Source: Pyrus communis (lineage: Eukaryota; Streptophyta; Magnoliopsida; Rosales; Rosaceae). From it: DNA of 64,000 nucleotides. Location: positions 5,363,751-5,427,750 of the forward strand of contig NC_084810.1 in the NCBI RefSeq assembly GCF_963583255.1, in the 5' to 3' direction. This document shows positions 1 to 11,740 of this stretch, in pieces. Within the stretch, counting starts at the first letter, position 1, and each line of letters begins with the position of its first letter. The notes under the pieces are model-generated. The model was given only the letters and a program-made list of their open reading frames with translations. It was not told the DNA's origin and searched no databases. A program made the translations under genes and the position numbers.

Positions 1-1424
1 GCCTCAAGGTTCTCTGGATAAAGTTTTGTAGAGAAGATGGTATTAGTTTTAAGGAGAAGCTTTTTCCACTTCTGCCGTGTGCTTGAAGATTTGTTCATAG
101 AGGGCGACATATTGAACAGAAAAGGGAAGTTGTTTAAGGGTGAAATCTAATACACTCAAGAGTTAAAGATTGAATGTCTGGTGCATAATTTTAATGGCGA
201 TATCGAGTTATAGCTTTGTGGTTGATTTTCCCCGAACCATAAAAACCTCGAGCTCTGCGATGGTTTCTTGGCCAAGTATAAAATCGCTGCAAATTTGAAG
301 TTCTTGATTATGTGAAGATTTGTATCGGAAAACCTTCAGCAGATTATGGTGAACTTAGAGCTTTGTTTCGAGGTAAACCGCCCAAGTCGTGCTTTCGAGT
401 TTTTGTTCACGGTATATTATTCATATTCGTATTCGTATGAGCTTTGTTTCGTTATATTATTCATATTCGTATGAGTTAATTGAATTACGAATATTATTCA
501 TATTCGTATGAGTTAATCGAAACATATAAAACGTAATTTAGTCATAATTACGTTCTATTTACCATTTGATTTAATGTAAGAGAGTTAACCTCAAATCCAT
601 GACCTTTCCGCTACTAATGTGCAACCTTCCCGTCAAGGCTCGCACTCTTACTAAACAGCGTGTAAGAGCCTAAACCTATTTGATTTAATTTAAGTGCCTA
701 AACCTCAAACCCTTGACCTTTCGATTATAAAAGAACAACATTTCCGTTACGCCAAAGCTCGCCCTCACAAAACGTGAGCCCCTTTTATGTAGTATTTAGT
801 AACTAACGATGTTCGTTACTCTTGAATGTTTTCTTTGTCAAGGCTGTCAGCTATTTCCACGAGACTGGACAACGTAGAAGAAATTGCACACGCAGCTCCG
901 GTCGAGAAATTTCGGGTTGAAGTTTCCCTTCCTTACGCGTTTGGAGCTCATTTTTCTGCACGCATAAAATTACAATCCATGTCCAAGAAAAAGCAACACC
1001 AGAGATGAGGCTCAGAGAAGCGTTGGAATATCCAAGAGCTTCAGAAGCATGTTTAGCGGAGATAATTTAAACTTCAAAAAATAAAAAGAAAATTTGAAAA
1101 ATTATCTTTCAAATTCATGCTCATCTGTCGACTCCTCAAATTCCGAGTCTGTTACATATAAGGCTGTAAATCGGCTTGAAACAGCTCGAGCTTGCACCAA
1201 GTTTGGATCCGAGTCTTTTACAGCCCTAGCCATATAGGAGATCAAAATTGTAATTTTATTATCTCAGCCGCAAAATACAAGCTGGATGAATGAAGTGAAA
1301 GAGTGCATCAAGCATGTTATGTGTTCTGCATTTGTTGCATTCCCCTAAAACTCAAGGGAAAGTTCTATAGGATGGTTCATTGCATTTCACTAAAACTCAA
1401 GGGAAAGTTCTATAGGACGGTAAT
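1..1424. other. Intergenic, no convincing gene; short local duplications
   Basis: No supported gene is visible. Bases 1-200 might be the tail or 3'UTR of a gene lying outside the window, but only short frames are open. Around 410-515 the motif TATTATTCATATTCGTATGA recurs about three times. Around 585-795 two related segments of about 100-120 bases follow each other, each with a 'CTCAAA-CC-TGACCTTTC' core followed by a 'CAAGGCTCG' or 'CAAAGCTCG' stretch, which suggests an old tandem duplication. A 60-codon frame at 826-1008 has no features I recognise and is probably chance. Confidence 0.5.
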
Positions 1425-1790
1425 AGTCAATAATGTTTTATAGCACGGAATGTTGGGCGGTCATTACAGCACATGCAAAAAATGAAGGTAACGGAGATAA
1501 GAATGTTCGTTAGATGTGTGGGCACATGAGAAATGATAGGATTAAGAACGAGGTTATGAGTGGCAATTGAAGATAAGATGAGAGATCGGCTAAGATTGTT
1601 TGGACACATGAACCGAAGACCTACAAATGTTCGGTTAGAATATGCGACTATGAGACAAAGGCTCAAGATAAAAAGGGCAGAGGAACACCTAGGAAGACTT
1701 TGAAAGAGACTAGATATGAAGTACTTGGAGCTAACGGGGAAGACTTAGTGCAAAACCAAGCACAGTAGTGTTCTAGATTCATGATCAATC
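1425..1790 (+). pseudogene. LINE reverse-transcriptase C-terminal remnant (RTE-like)
   Basis: Read on the plus strand with frame shifts and stops, this stretch gives the tail seen in plant LINE polyproteins. There is an 'ECWAV'-like piece near 1446, then 'MCGHMR', then 'KIRNEV'-like, 'DYET', and 'GRGTPRKTLKET' near 1675-1710. Known plant RTE-type LINE proteins end with the order ECW, MCGHTR, RPRKTL. At least three in-frame stops or frame changes are present, so it is a dead fragment. It lies downstream of the minus-strand Lys-rich gene and has no visible link to it. The family is assigned from motif memory only. Confidence 0.6.
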
Positions 1791-2043
1791 AATTTGCTAC
1801 GAAATCAGTCAACAAAATACAGCCTTTTCTATGCATCTGCAAAAATGGCTAAACCGCTGAGGAGAACGAACGACAAGAAATATTACAGCCTAGAATGTAT
1901 GACAATGAGGCTAAAGGGGACAACAGATACAGAAGGCTACCCTTAGTTGTTCAGTCTGACTATGAATCTGTATGCATATGCACTTAAGATTCTTAAACTA
2001 GGGGACCAACGGAATTAAATGCTAGAATTACACTGAACCTTTT

Positions 2044-4742
2044 TCACACAGGAGCATCAGGGTCCAACCTTCTCTGAATAGCAGCAGCAGCCTGAAAATA
2101 AGAGGGGTAATACTGTAAACAAAAATCCAGAAATGACTTTAAGAATTACACCAAGACAGCTCAGTTACTTATCCTCACCTCCATGTTTCCAATCTTGTAC
2201 TGGTAAGCCATCTCTTCTCGGAGTTGAGCTTGTTCTTTCATTGCTTGTGCCTGGAAATTTTAATGGAATCAAAGGATGACAAAGTGCAACTTTGACTTCA
2301 GACGGAGTTTATGTACAATAAACAAATTGAACGTTTTCATGAGTAATGAAACAGAAATGTACCAGTCCACTCTGCATAGAGCGCTTCAGAGCCTCTACTT
2401 CTTCTTCCTTTTGCTTTTCGCGCACTTGCATCATTTCTTGTCTGAATAGCAATATATAATAAATTATAATATTATTAGCCAAACCCAAGAATGTAAATGG
2501 TTTAACAGATCCAAAATGGTATTATGTTTCTCCCATCCTCTATATAAAAAGTTGCCCGAACATTATTTCCTTTTGTCTCCAAAATACTATTAAATAAGTA
2601 CAGCCAGGTGAAATATAATTTTTTCTCATTGTACATAGTATAGTTATTAGACAAAATGTGGAGTGAGTGGTTGACACGTTAGCTATCAATGGAAATCATA
2701 TGAATGTACTAAAACTGCATGTTGCCAAAACTAGTCCATAAAATGAAATCAGATAGCAATAAAAACAGTACCTTTTCTGTTCCTCATCATTGAATACAAT
2801 ACGTTCCGTTGGCGCAACCTTCTTAAAACCTCTTTTAATTTCCTTTTCCATCTTATTCCTGTAATAATTATCAAGGCTGTAGTACCTGCAACCACAAAGG
2901 TTAAAGTAATTACTTGTCATTCTGTGATATTACTTGAAGATGAATCTAACGAGTAAAAAAAAAACCAGAAAAAAGTGAGAACATACAATCATTCTCACCC
3001 TTACGAACCCTTACAACCAACAGAGAAAAGGTTACGCATGTAAAATTAAAAGCACACAATTCTTTTTAATTTCAGATAATATCTCCCCATTGTTTCCATC
3101 TCTAATTAACACAAATTTGGCATGTTCTGCTGCCAAATTGTGAGCCAAAATCGCACATTCAGATACAAGTAAACCTAATCACGCATATTGATTCAAAATC
3201 TGGCAACACAATGGCTGTCTAGTATATTGGTTATACACTATGATCAATCACACATTTATGACAACACTTGAAAGAATCAGGCAAATCAAGAAGGATATTT
3301 AACTAAAATTAAATCAAACACACATTGCATTCTCCTCTAAATCCTAAGAGAGAGGTGTCTATACCACAACTGCAGGTTCAAAAATATCGAGACTGATCTA
3401 TATAAAATAGCATATCATTTCATTAGGCCTAGCGTAATTCAGGTGCTTAAGCACATTAAGATAAAATTTCTACCTAAAAGGTGTGCACCACAACCTCACC
3501 ACAACAGCAGGAACAAACCTTTGTAACTTTTTCTTTTCGGACAAATAAATTGAAATGACCCAAGCCAATAGAATAGAAGCTTACTTTTTCGAAGGGAAGG
3601 TAGCTGTATTGTGATCTTCCATGAACCTATTAAAATGGAAACAAATTTCTACTCAGATTGTAAGATACAAAAGTTAGAAGGAAAATACCTAGCAAATTCC
3701 TGTTATCGTCATTATATAGATGCTTTCAGAGAAAATAAACTAAATGCATCCGCACATCCACACACCCACTTACTGTTTGAACATTTGCTTCTCTTCCCAA
3801 TTTGCCAGATGTTCCAGGTTCACCTAATGAAAGATAACACAATTACCATTAGAACTATCATATCGACGACTGCAATTTGGAAACGGATCAACACACGGCT
3901 TCGAAACACATACAAATCAAAAGGTAAACTCTACAATCTTAGAAACTTTATGACTGAAATAAACCACTCTGCAAATTAATGGTTTCATGGGATGGTAAAA
4001 TAGTTTGAAAAGGAATTACCTGTTTTACTTCCTGTAACCAAGCTGTGAACTCTGGTCGTTTGTTCCTATACACAACAGTAATCATCAAATTCAAGTGGGA
4101 GAAGTAAACTTCTTTTTCCTACATTTTCTCAGCAGCCAAACAGAAACTTAAAACCCTAAAACAGTATAAAATTCAGCAAACATACCACATGTCAGTTTCT
4201 CTGATGATCCCATACTTTCCCCACGAATTCGTCACCGCTCCTACCTTTCCTTTCTCCTTCTTCTCCTTCCTCTTCTTCTTCCTCTTCTCCTTCTTCTTCT
4301 TCATCTCTTCCTCTTTCTCTCTCCTCCTCCTCTTCCTCTCCTTCTCCTTCTCTTTCTTCCTCCTCTTCCTTTCTCTATCATCATCTTTCTCTCTCCTTTT
4401 CCTCCTCTTCCGTCTCTTGTCGCCGTCGCTCTCGCTACCACTATCACTCTCCGACTCCGAATCCGAGCCGCTCTCCTCCGATTCCGACTCGGACTCCGAA
4501 TCCGTATACTCCTCGCTACTGTACCGCCTCCGCGACCTCCTCCTCCTTCTTTTCACGTGCTTTTCATCGCCGGACTGCGAGCTTTCCCGCGCTTTTCTCC
4601 TGGATTTACTGCGCTTCCCGTCTTCGTCGGCCTCGGAATCCGAAATTTGTCGCGCTTTCTCGGATTTTCTTTCGGTTTCTTCCTCTTTCTCGGAGCTCCT
4701 GCTTCGTCTCTCTGAAACGCTGCCGTTTCGATCTTTACCCAT
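2044..4742 (-). CDS. Lys/Arg/Ser-rich nuclear protein, SR-like, 335 aa, 8 coding exons
   Basis: The exons on the minus strand are 4742-4186, 4065-4020, 3823-3774, 3626-3585, 2885-2772, 2441-2363, 2250-2179 and 2091-2044. All introns are GT/AG and the phases join to one 335-residue frame. Residues 1-175 are low complexity: alternating R/S/E, an acidic Ser-Glu-Asp run near 80-110, then K/R/E-rich charged sequence like an SR-type or nuclear-localising region. From about residue 176 the sequence is ordered. It begins 'SWGKYGIIRETDMW' and continues 'NKRPEFTAWLQEVKQ', 'NWEEKQMF', 'FMEDHNTATFPSKKYYSLD', then a charged helix ending 'AAAAIQRRLDPDAPV'. This ordered half is a conserved plant arrangement I recognise but cannot name securely. 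A role in nuclear RNA processing is inference from composition. The start was chosen because it opens the charged domain and matches the 5' end next to the divergent PPR gene. Confidence 0.85.
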
Positions 4743-5511
4743 TTTGCTGTTCAGGGAGAGAGAGGGAAAGAAGCGAATTTAGACGATGATGGAGGTGGAG
4801 AGCTAATACAGTGGTTACGTTTCTGTGTTTTCTTCTGATGAGTGATGAGATTTATATGGGCTTACAGGCCCAATATCACAGATCTGCAGCCCACTCTAAG
4901 TTAAAATCCAGTGGACAAGCTTTGATTAATAAATTTTACTCTTCAAATTATCGTAAACAAATAGAATTTGAAGAACGAATCTATCAGCTTTTTAATCTAA
5001 CAAATTTATCATTTGATAAAAAAAAAAAAAAATTGAAGATTGGATTAGTGGGATCACATCAGCACACTAATAAAAAATACTGACGATTTTAACAGAATAA
5101 TTAAATTAATGTGCAATAGAAAAATAAGGGATCAAATTTATCGATTTTTGAAAATCAATGACTAAAATAAGAAGTTGGATTAATATCAGAAATCATTTGC
5201 AATAAAAACTCTTATTTTGTGTGTCTCTCATACAAACAAACATAATAATTGACGAAATCTAAATAAAATGATCAAATTGATGTGGGCTAATGGATGCCAA
5301 AAACGACATTAAGTGGTTTTGAAAGTGAAGAATTAAAATAATTGACCATTTGAGATAAAAACTCAATATATTTGCACTTGGAAATTTTGAGAATTGGGTG
5401 CGTTGAGAGATAGGATGGGTGTGCCGCACTGACAACTCGGCACTTCACTGCCATCTCCAACCCCCGCTTAAACCCGCCAAATTCCTTTCCATCACTCCAC
5501 TTGTTCCTCCC
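4743..5511. promoter_or_regulatory. Shared divergent promoter region
   Basis: These 769 bases separate two divergently transcribed genes, the Lys-rich protein leftward and the PPR protein rightward, so both promoters must lie here. GA-rich leader sequence follows 4743, and a C-rich leader precedes 5512. The middle (about 4960-5300) is very AT-rich and contains a run of 13 A near 5018. I see no clear TATA box on either side, which is common for plant housekeeping genes. Confidence 0.5.
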
Positions 5512-7421
5512 ATGGCTTCTGCAGTCTTCAGACTCCTGAAAAGGCACCAAAGCCTCTCTGCAAATTCAACCCCAACAAAATATTTCTCCAGATTAAGGCA
5601 CACTGCCAGTACAAGAAACCTCTACTCCAGAATCAGTCCTCTGGGTGACCCTTCTCTCAGCGTAGCCCCAGTCCTCGACGAGTGGGTTCAACAGGGCCGG
5701 AAAGTCAATTACTTTGAGCTCCACCGCATCGTCCGAGACCTCCGAGCCCGAAAGCGGTTCCGGCACGCCCTTGATGTGAGTCGATTCCAGGAGCAAGGTC
5801 CCTGCTCCCCTTTTGGTTGCTCAGAAAATGCATGAAAGGAAACTGTTTTGGGGTTGTTTTCCTTGTGTTTTTTGTTGGGTTTCCTATAATTTACCTGAAA
5901 GAGCTTATTAATTTCAATTGCATGATTGTTTTACCTGCAATGCCCTGTTTGGTTTCTGAGAAAGAGAGATGTGAAAGAAATTTTGAATACTACAGACACA
6001 AAACGAGTATTACTTTTGTTTTTTCGTATTTGTTGAGACTAATTGACAGAATTCATTGCTCAGGTTTCGATATTCGAAATATGTATTCTTTTTCCCTTGA
6101 AATTTAGGATCAATAAAGCAGATTTAATATTGTCCACAGTTTTCAGGTGGTATGTAACTCCAACTTCTGCCTTGCATTTGTTGTTGTGCAGGTTTCTGAA
6201 TGGATGAGTAATAAAGATTCGTGCCAATTTTTACCCGGTGATTGCGCAGTGCAGCTTGAACTCATTGGTCACGTTCACGGTCTGGATGCTGCAGAGAGCC
6301 GCTTTAATAGCTTGAGCGATGAGGAAAAAAGTGACAAAGTTTATGGTGCACTTCTAAATTGTTTTGTCAGAGAAGGCCTGGTCGATAAGTCTATTTCTCA
6401 TATGCAGAAGATGGGAGAGTTGGGCTATGTTTCCACTCTCACCTACAATGACATTATGTGTCTATATACGCGTACAGGCCAGCCCGAGAAAATCCCTGAT
6501 GTGATGTTTGAGATGAAGGAGAAGGGTGTTTCTCCTGACAGTTTTAGCTACAGGATTTGCATGAGCTCCTATGGGGCGAGGTCTGATCTAAGCGGCATGG
6601 AGAAAGTTTTGGAAGAAATGGAGAGCCAACCGCACATCTCCATGGATTGGATTACTTATGCTATGGTAGCCAATTTATACATAAAAGCAGGTCTGCCCGA
6701 CAAAGCGTTGGTCTACCTGGGAAAGAGTGAAGAGAAGGTGAATAAGGATGCACTTGGATACAACCATCTGATTACTCTTTATGCAAGCCTTGGATATAAA
6801 GATCATATGATGAGGTTGTGGAACCTCGAAAAAGCCAAGTGCAAAAAGCAAATCAACCGGGACTATATAACCATGCTTGGTTCTCTTGTGAAGCTTGGTG
6901 AGCTTGAAGAAACTAAAAAATTGCTAGAGGAGTGGGAAACATCTTGTCACTGTTATGATTTTCGAGTGCCAAATGTCCTCCTGATCGGATATTGTCAAAA
7001 GGGATTGGTTGAACAAGCGGAAGAAACTCTTCGAGACATTGTCAAAAGAGGCAAGACTCCAATCCCAAATAGCTGGTCTATTCTTGCTGCAGGGTATGTG
7101 GACAAGCAGAAGATGCAGAAGGCTTTTGAGTGCATGATGGAAGCTCTGCATGTACGGGCAAATAACACAGGATGGAATCCAAAATCTGGTTTGGTTTCGA
7201 ATGTATTGAATTGGATTGGAGATAACGGAGACATTGAACAAGTAGGAGCTTTTGTGACCTTAATGAAGACTGTGATTCCAGTAAAGAGTGAAATGTACCA
7301 TGCCTTAATGAAGGCATACATCAGAAGCGGGAAAGAAGTAGAAGGGCTATTACAGAGCATGAAAGAAGATCAAGTAGAGGCCGATGAGGAAATTGATAGG
7401 TTAAGACAGACGCAATGCTGA
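5512..7421 (+). CDS. Mitochondrial-type pentatricopeptide repeat protein, 497 aa
   Basis: There are two exons, 5512-5775 and 6192-7421. The donor is GAT|GTGAGT and the acceptor TGCAG|GTTTCT, and the join is in phase 0. The N-terminus (MASAVFRLLKRHQSLSANS) is rich in Ser, Arg and Ala without acids, as in mitochondrial presequences. After 'VLDEWVQQGRKV' and 'ELHRIVRDLRARKRFRHALDVSEWM', about ten helical PPR units follow, for example 'VYGALLNCFVREGLVDKS', 'TYNDIMCLYTRTGQPEKI' and 'TYAMVANLYIKAGLPDKA'. Length and layout match the P-class family of Arabidopsis At2g20710-like proteins, which bind organelle transcripts. No E, DYW or SMR domain is visible. An upstream in-frame ATG at 5419 would add 31 residues; I prefer 5512 because it begins the presequence. 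Confidence 0.93.
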
Positions 7422-8930
7422 AACGACATGAGGGCTTTTTATGGGTACTTTTCAGTTTCCCTCATCTATACTATTTTGTAAAAGTAGAACTTGAATTTTA
7501 ATGCAACTCTTACATTTAGCATGTTGTTGAGCAGATATCTGAGTAAAATTGATAAAGACTAATAGATAATCTCAGTTAGTCTCTGGAAATACTAGTGATA
7601 CATAACAGTATCAAAATGCGTAATATAGGCTTACGAACAAAGTAAATGCATTGGAAAATAACTTATTCCTTCACCTTTGAACACAATATCATCAGTATGT
7701 ATATTGCACACAAGGTGATCATAAATAACTGTCCGGTTACCTCTTAATTCATAGGTAAAGAGATACCAAGGCTAGTCGACAGCATAGTAATTGTTTAAGC
7801 AATGCTATTGATTTGATGGTAATGGGAGAGAAAGTATTCGAAGTACCCGGTATTCAAGTGGGTACTCCACGTGTCATAAAATAAGTTGAGGGACACGGAA
7901 ACATGGATCATTTCCTCCACTTGTATTATGACATGTGGAGTATCGCTTGTATACCTGGTCTGGTGCTTGGAAAATCTCCCGTTACAGGGAATTATAGAAA
8001 AGAAGAGCCAAGACTTAGTATCTTGGTAGTAATTGGTTTTAAGTAATAGTTCTTCTTCCCCAAAGATTTAATTCAATTGTTCTTAATAACAATGCCGCAT
8101 AAGTAAATACTGTAAAACAATTGCAGTAACTGCACTGCTCGTGTAAAAAACAAACATTTCATTGCTAAATGATTGTAGATCAAGTTTCCAACGTCCTTCA
8201 TTTCCCCAAAAAACAGAGGGAAAAGGTGGCGGACTGAGAGTATGGAACTGAACAGCATGCATAGCTAGGTAGAGTATTGGAGAAAATAGAAGTTTTCTCC
8301 CTAGTTTTACGCTGCTTGTATAATGTAAACATCTTGTGTAGTTAATACTTTTCTCAAGTGAATTTGGAAGGGGTTTTCATGCACAACAAATAACCTCAGC
8401 CTTCATCGTTGACACATTCGGTCACAACAAAGAGCTAAACATGGTACTGGAGGTGCTCCCAGCTGCAACCGACATTCATCCGAAAGGGTAAGTGATCTTA
8501 AATACTGAGTATTTGGTTAGGTGTCAATTGTTGGAGAATTAGAATCAAATTCATGATGAAACTTTTATTGAATTGTCTAACTTAATAGTCCATATGTTCT
8601 TTGGTTCAGTTCAGTGTTCCATTGGGAATGTTTCGACATTAAGAACAATGTGTTCATGTAATTCTGTAAGAAACATTGACTGAAGGAGTTATACGCCCAC
8701 GTAAACGTGCAATTTGAGTCAAAACGTGTGAGTGCTAGTTCTTTTCCTCCGCCAATGTCGGGTTGGTGTCTCTTTTTATTGAGAGTTTCAACTCATGTCG
8801 AAGAATATGTCAGGGTTTTGATGTCTAGATATATCATGTTCTTGGTTCATTTTGACGAGCAAGATTAGGCTGTCAAATTGAAACAATGTATTTGGAATGT
8901 AATTGAAGTGCATAGGTACGTTGTATTTTT
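7422..8930. other. Intergenic, no gene seen
   Basis: This is the 3' flank of the PPR gene and AT-rich spacer. One small inverted-repeat element is annotated separately at 7836-7976. A few short frames exist but show no domain, codon bias or splice structure that I can support. Confidence 0.5.
7836..7976. mobile_element. Small inverted-repeat MITE-like element
   Basis: The left half (about 7842-7880, reading TACCCGGTATTCAAG then GGTACTCCACGTGTCAT) is nearly the reverse complement of the right half (about 7927-7966, ATGACATGTGGAGTAT then GTATACCTGGT). The ends are about 35 bases of imperfect inverted repeat around a short AT-rich spacer. I found no convincing target-site duplication. Confidence 0.5.
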
Positions 8931-8931
8931 A

Positions 8932-9050
8932 TGGGAATTACTATTAGCAATTTAAAAATCTCATTCTACACTCGTATTTTTCTTTCTAATTATGGAAAGT
9001 TTGGAGTGCAAAATGAGATTTTTGAAGTGTTAATAGCAATTCTCATTTTT
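8932..9050. mobile_element. MITE with inverted ends, about 120 bp
   Basis: The left end GGAATTACTATTAGCAAT is followed by 'AAATCTCATTCTACACT'. The right end reads 'AGTGCAAAATGAGATTTTT' and then TTAATAGCAATTCTC, so the two sides are inverted copies. I know this as a frequent short repeat in Rosaceae DNA. No coding capacity. Confidence 0.55.
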
Positions 9051-9067
9051 ATTGTTTCGAAAATAGT

Positions 9068-9692
9068 GGTGATAAACCCACTCCATTGTCTTATTTCCCT
9101 ACCCACCTTTTAATTAAAAAAAAAAATAATACCAAATTTACTCTCCTGTAAAATGACATCTAAGACCAAAGAACAGAAAAATCCCTGCTGTCTAGGTTGA
9201 CAGATTCGTTCTTCCCCATCTTCTAGAACAACCCACCTCTCTAAATCTTCAAAAAATAAAGGCCCCAGTACCTTTGCCTATTTTAGTTTGATCTGTTTGT
9301 TTTTGTTGTCAGTATCGGCAAATAGCCTTGAAAACTAAGATAAGGGCTTGTCTGTCCACAATCCACATACCGATTGTTGTGGTAGGCGCAGATGAAGTGG
9401 AACACGGTGTTCTCGGGATGGGTGGTGTGCTGGACGATGGAGAAGACGACTGGAATTGTGTAAAATGTATTGTATAGATGTGATCCTCCTGCATCTTGAT
9501 CAATTGAACTGTGTCTTTGTAGATTTTGTTTTACTCAATAAAACTAAAAATAAAAAGAATTTCAATATAAAGGTTATTTTAGGAATAATAGTTAGTGGGA
9601 AGATAACATTTTAAGTTTTTAACTTTTTATGGTGGGTGGGATTATAATGTGGGTGGGGAAATAAAACACTGTAGTGGGTCTAGTAGCACTCT
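9068..9692. mobile_element. Non-autonomous TIR element with GC-richer interior
   Basis: The left end (GTGATAAACCCACT, then TTATTTCCCTACCCACC) is inverted relative to the right end (GTGGGTGGGGAAATAAAAC, then AGTGGGTCTAGTAG). Terminal inverted repeats are about 45 bases and imperfect. The interior is unlike the AT-rich surroundings near 9340-9460 and could be captured gene sequence, but I do not recognise it. A target-site duplication is not clear. Confidence 0.5.
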
Positions 9693-9877
9693 TAGAAAAA
9701 TGGACAATTTCATGGTAGCCGTAATAATTATCGTATCTAGTCTCGAATGGAATGTAATTGAAATGGTTTCTAAATTAATCGAAATGGTTTTTTTTATTAA
9801 TTGAAATAGTGTCTAGGTACATATGATTGTCATAATAGTTATTGTATCTAGCCTCAAATGGAATGTAACTAAAAATG

Positions 9878-9965
9878 GCGTGGTCTAATATCTTAGTAGA
9901 TAAAGTATTGGATTTTTATTCATGCATCACGAGTTCAAACTCTCTTCTTCCTAAATTATTGTAAT
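9878..9965 (+). mobile_element. tRNA-derived SINE-like head (A and B box relics)
   Basis: The stretch GTGGTCTAATATCTTAGTAG resembles a pol III A box. About 45 bases later CGAGTTCAAACTC resembles a B box, the spacing expected for a tRNA-derived SINE. A T-rich run follows near 10000. No full tRNA fold can be drawn, so this is not a tRNA gene. The SINE family is not identified. Confidence 0.3.
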
Positions 9966-10640
9966 AGTTTCAAATTTTCTCCCTCTCTCTATGATAGTAA
10001 ATTTTTTTTTTTTTGAAGTAACTAAAATCGCATCGTATATATCCATATTCTATATCAAGCTACACATTTAGTCATGCAACGATAATCAAATTATGAATAC
10101 AAATATCTTGTATAGGTAAAAAATTTCAAAAGAACAACTGAATGGTCATACGGTTTGTGGTGTGACTAATTTTTTTTTCAAAGATTATCTTTGAATGATG
10201 TTCTAAAACAAATGCTTCGGATCATAAGACAACTTTGTAAAATGAGTTCCAACAAGTAGTTAGTACCGTTATATATAACTTATTAATTGATCAGTACTTT
10301 ACGTATACTTTAATAATCACGAAAAAGACAATAAAATTTGTGCATAGATGGTAACATTACCCAGAATGCAAACTGCTTTTGCCAAAACAAGCTCAATGTT
10401 GAAATATCTATTATTTGGATATTTATCTGCCAATTACGGTGAAAAATATGGGCATAGATGGTAACATCACAAAGAAAATGAAATTCGCATACATGCATTT
10501 GAGCTGTGCCAAAAGCTATTTCCTCTAGGGTAAAAATTACCTTAAGTTATAAAATATAACCAGATTTTCCTTCATGCATTTGAGCGTTATTTTATGTTCA
10601 CGTGGCCCGTGAAAAAAACTATACGGGCCCGTCACAAGTC
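9966..10640. other. AT-rich intergenic spacer
   Basis: No gene is supported. The segment GGCATAGATGGTAACATCAC near 10450 repeats a similar GCATAGATGGTAACATTACC near 10344, about 105 bases apart, so a small local duplication is present. Near 10610-10632 the sequence GGCCCGTG...ACGGGCCCGTCAC resembles GGGCCC-type plant promoter elements and belongs with the TATA box at 10641. Confidence 0.4.
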
Positions 10641-10648
10641 TATATAAA
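10641..10648 (+). promoter_or_regulatory. TATA box of the degenerate gene at 10798
   Basis: TATATAAA occurs about 155 bases before the ATG at 10798 and about 12 bases after a GGGCCCGT motif. This is a classical plant core promoter arrangement. Its gene is no longer open, so the promoter may still start a non-coding transcript. Confidence 0.5.
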
Positions 10649-10797
10649 CCTTCATAGCACAAACCATTAGCCACACAATACTGTCATACTCACATATGGC
10701 TAGTAGCTAATGCTTTCATAGTCGCATTCTTTCAAGTCTCTTTCACCCAACTCCTTACCAATCTCCACTCAGCCATTCCCCATTCAGTACTAGTACC

Positions 10798-11670
10798 ATG
10801 ACAACCCTCTCATCTATGCTCGACGGACTCAATGCCAACAACCAGCTGCTAACCTCGTCAATCGACTTGCAGTGAGATCATGCCAGCAAAAATGTGTCTT
10901 TCGGAGATACCTTCGATCAATAAAAATGTACGTCGGGGTGTACTGGTCTATCCATATAGACCAGTGCTCCCCACGATGATATTTCAACCACATCTCATTT
11001 TCCAGGTTTTGGAATATTCGATGGTCGTGGGCTGTCTCAACACTTGGGAGGGGGAACTCAAAATCCATCGAATCCAATTCAAGTACCATCAACCCGCCCA
11101 TTATGTCGTGCCTAGGACTAGTACTGGATTTAGACTTCCATCACTGATCTCATCCAATATAAATTTTGGAAGAAGGCCAACAACTGCTACCAACCAAGCT
11201 GAAGATCATCATCAGCCTCAACCTCGTCCTGCTGCTAAGGAGAGCAACACTACAACGACGACGACAACAACAACAATAATAACAAAAGACAGCAACAACA
11301 GCAGAAGACAACAACAATAACAAGAAGACAGCAACAACAATAAAAATTGTATCACCACCGGCCCAACTCGAGAGCGAGCGTAAGTGCTTCAGAGTGTGGC
11401 AAAACGCTTGCAATCTGGAGTGCCATGCGGGGCATATGAGGTCCAATACAAGAAAAAGGAAAGTGGAAGAAGCAACAAGTTTTGAGAAAAGATTCAAGCC
11501 TTTACAGGTCTTGACTTGGTTAAATAGTGTTACGTTTGAGAGCAACTCATCTTCTTGGACAGAACAATCCCTGTGAGTGCTAGTTGTCCAAGCCCTACCC
11601 CATTCGATTCCCCACTGGGAGCACAAGTGCTTCGAGTGGATCAGTTCAACATGGTGCTCATCCAACTAAG
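10798..11670 (+). pseudogene. Degenerate single-copy-like gene with a CAA/CAG tract
   Basis: After the TATA box and an ordinary leader, an ATG at 10798 opens a frame starting MTTLSSMLDGLNANNQ that stops after 25 codons. Sequence with coding-like composition continues in shifting frames. There is a Gly-rich 'PGFGIFDGRGLSQHLGGG' piece near 11007-11060, a long CAA/CAG/ACG tract (11250-11345) that would give poly-Gln/Asn, and a basic 'NTRKRKVEEATSFEKRFK' piece near 11435-11490. The mixture looks like a transcription-factor-like protein broken by several frameshifts and stops. I do not recognise the family. It could also be several exons with poorly visible splice sites. Confidence 0.4.
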
Positions 11671-11740
11671 GCGTATAAATTTTATGTGAAAGAAGTTCCC
11701 AATGAAGAGTCAACGTTTGCGTTTTATTTTCTTGTTCTCT

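Noticed and set aside
3611..3979. 122-codon plus-strand frame
   Set aside because: It lies across exons 3 and 4 and an intron of the minus-strand Lys-rich gene and shows no domain.
4189..4782. 197-codon plus-strand frame rich in Ser, Phe and Leu
   Set aside because: It is the antisense shadow of the Lys/Arg/Glu-rich first exon of the minus-strand gene; the composition is what the complement of that exon must give.
6924..7360. Minus-strand frames of 79-121 codons opposite the PPR gene
   Set aside because: Shadows of the long PPR exon; no splice or start context.
9878..9965. tRNA gene
   Set aside because: Only box-like motifs are present. No acceptor stem or anticodon arm can be drawn, so it is at most a SINE relic.
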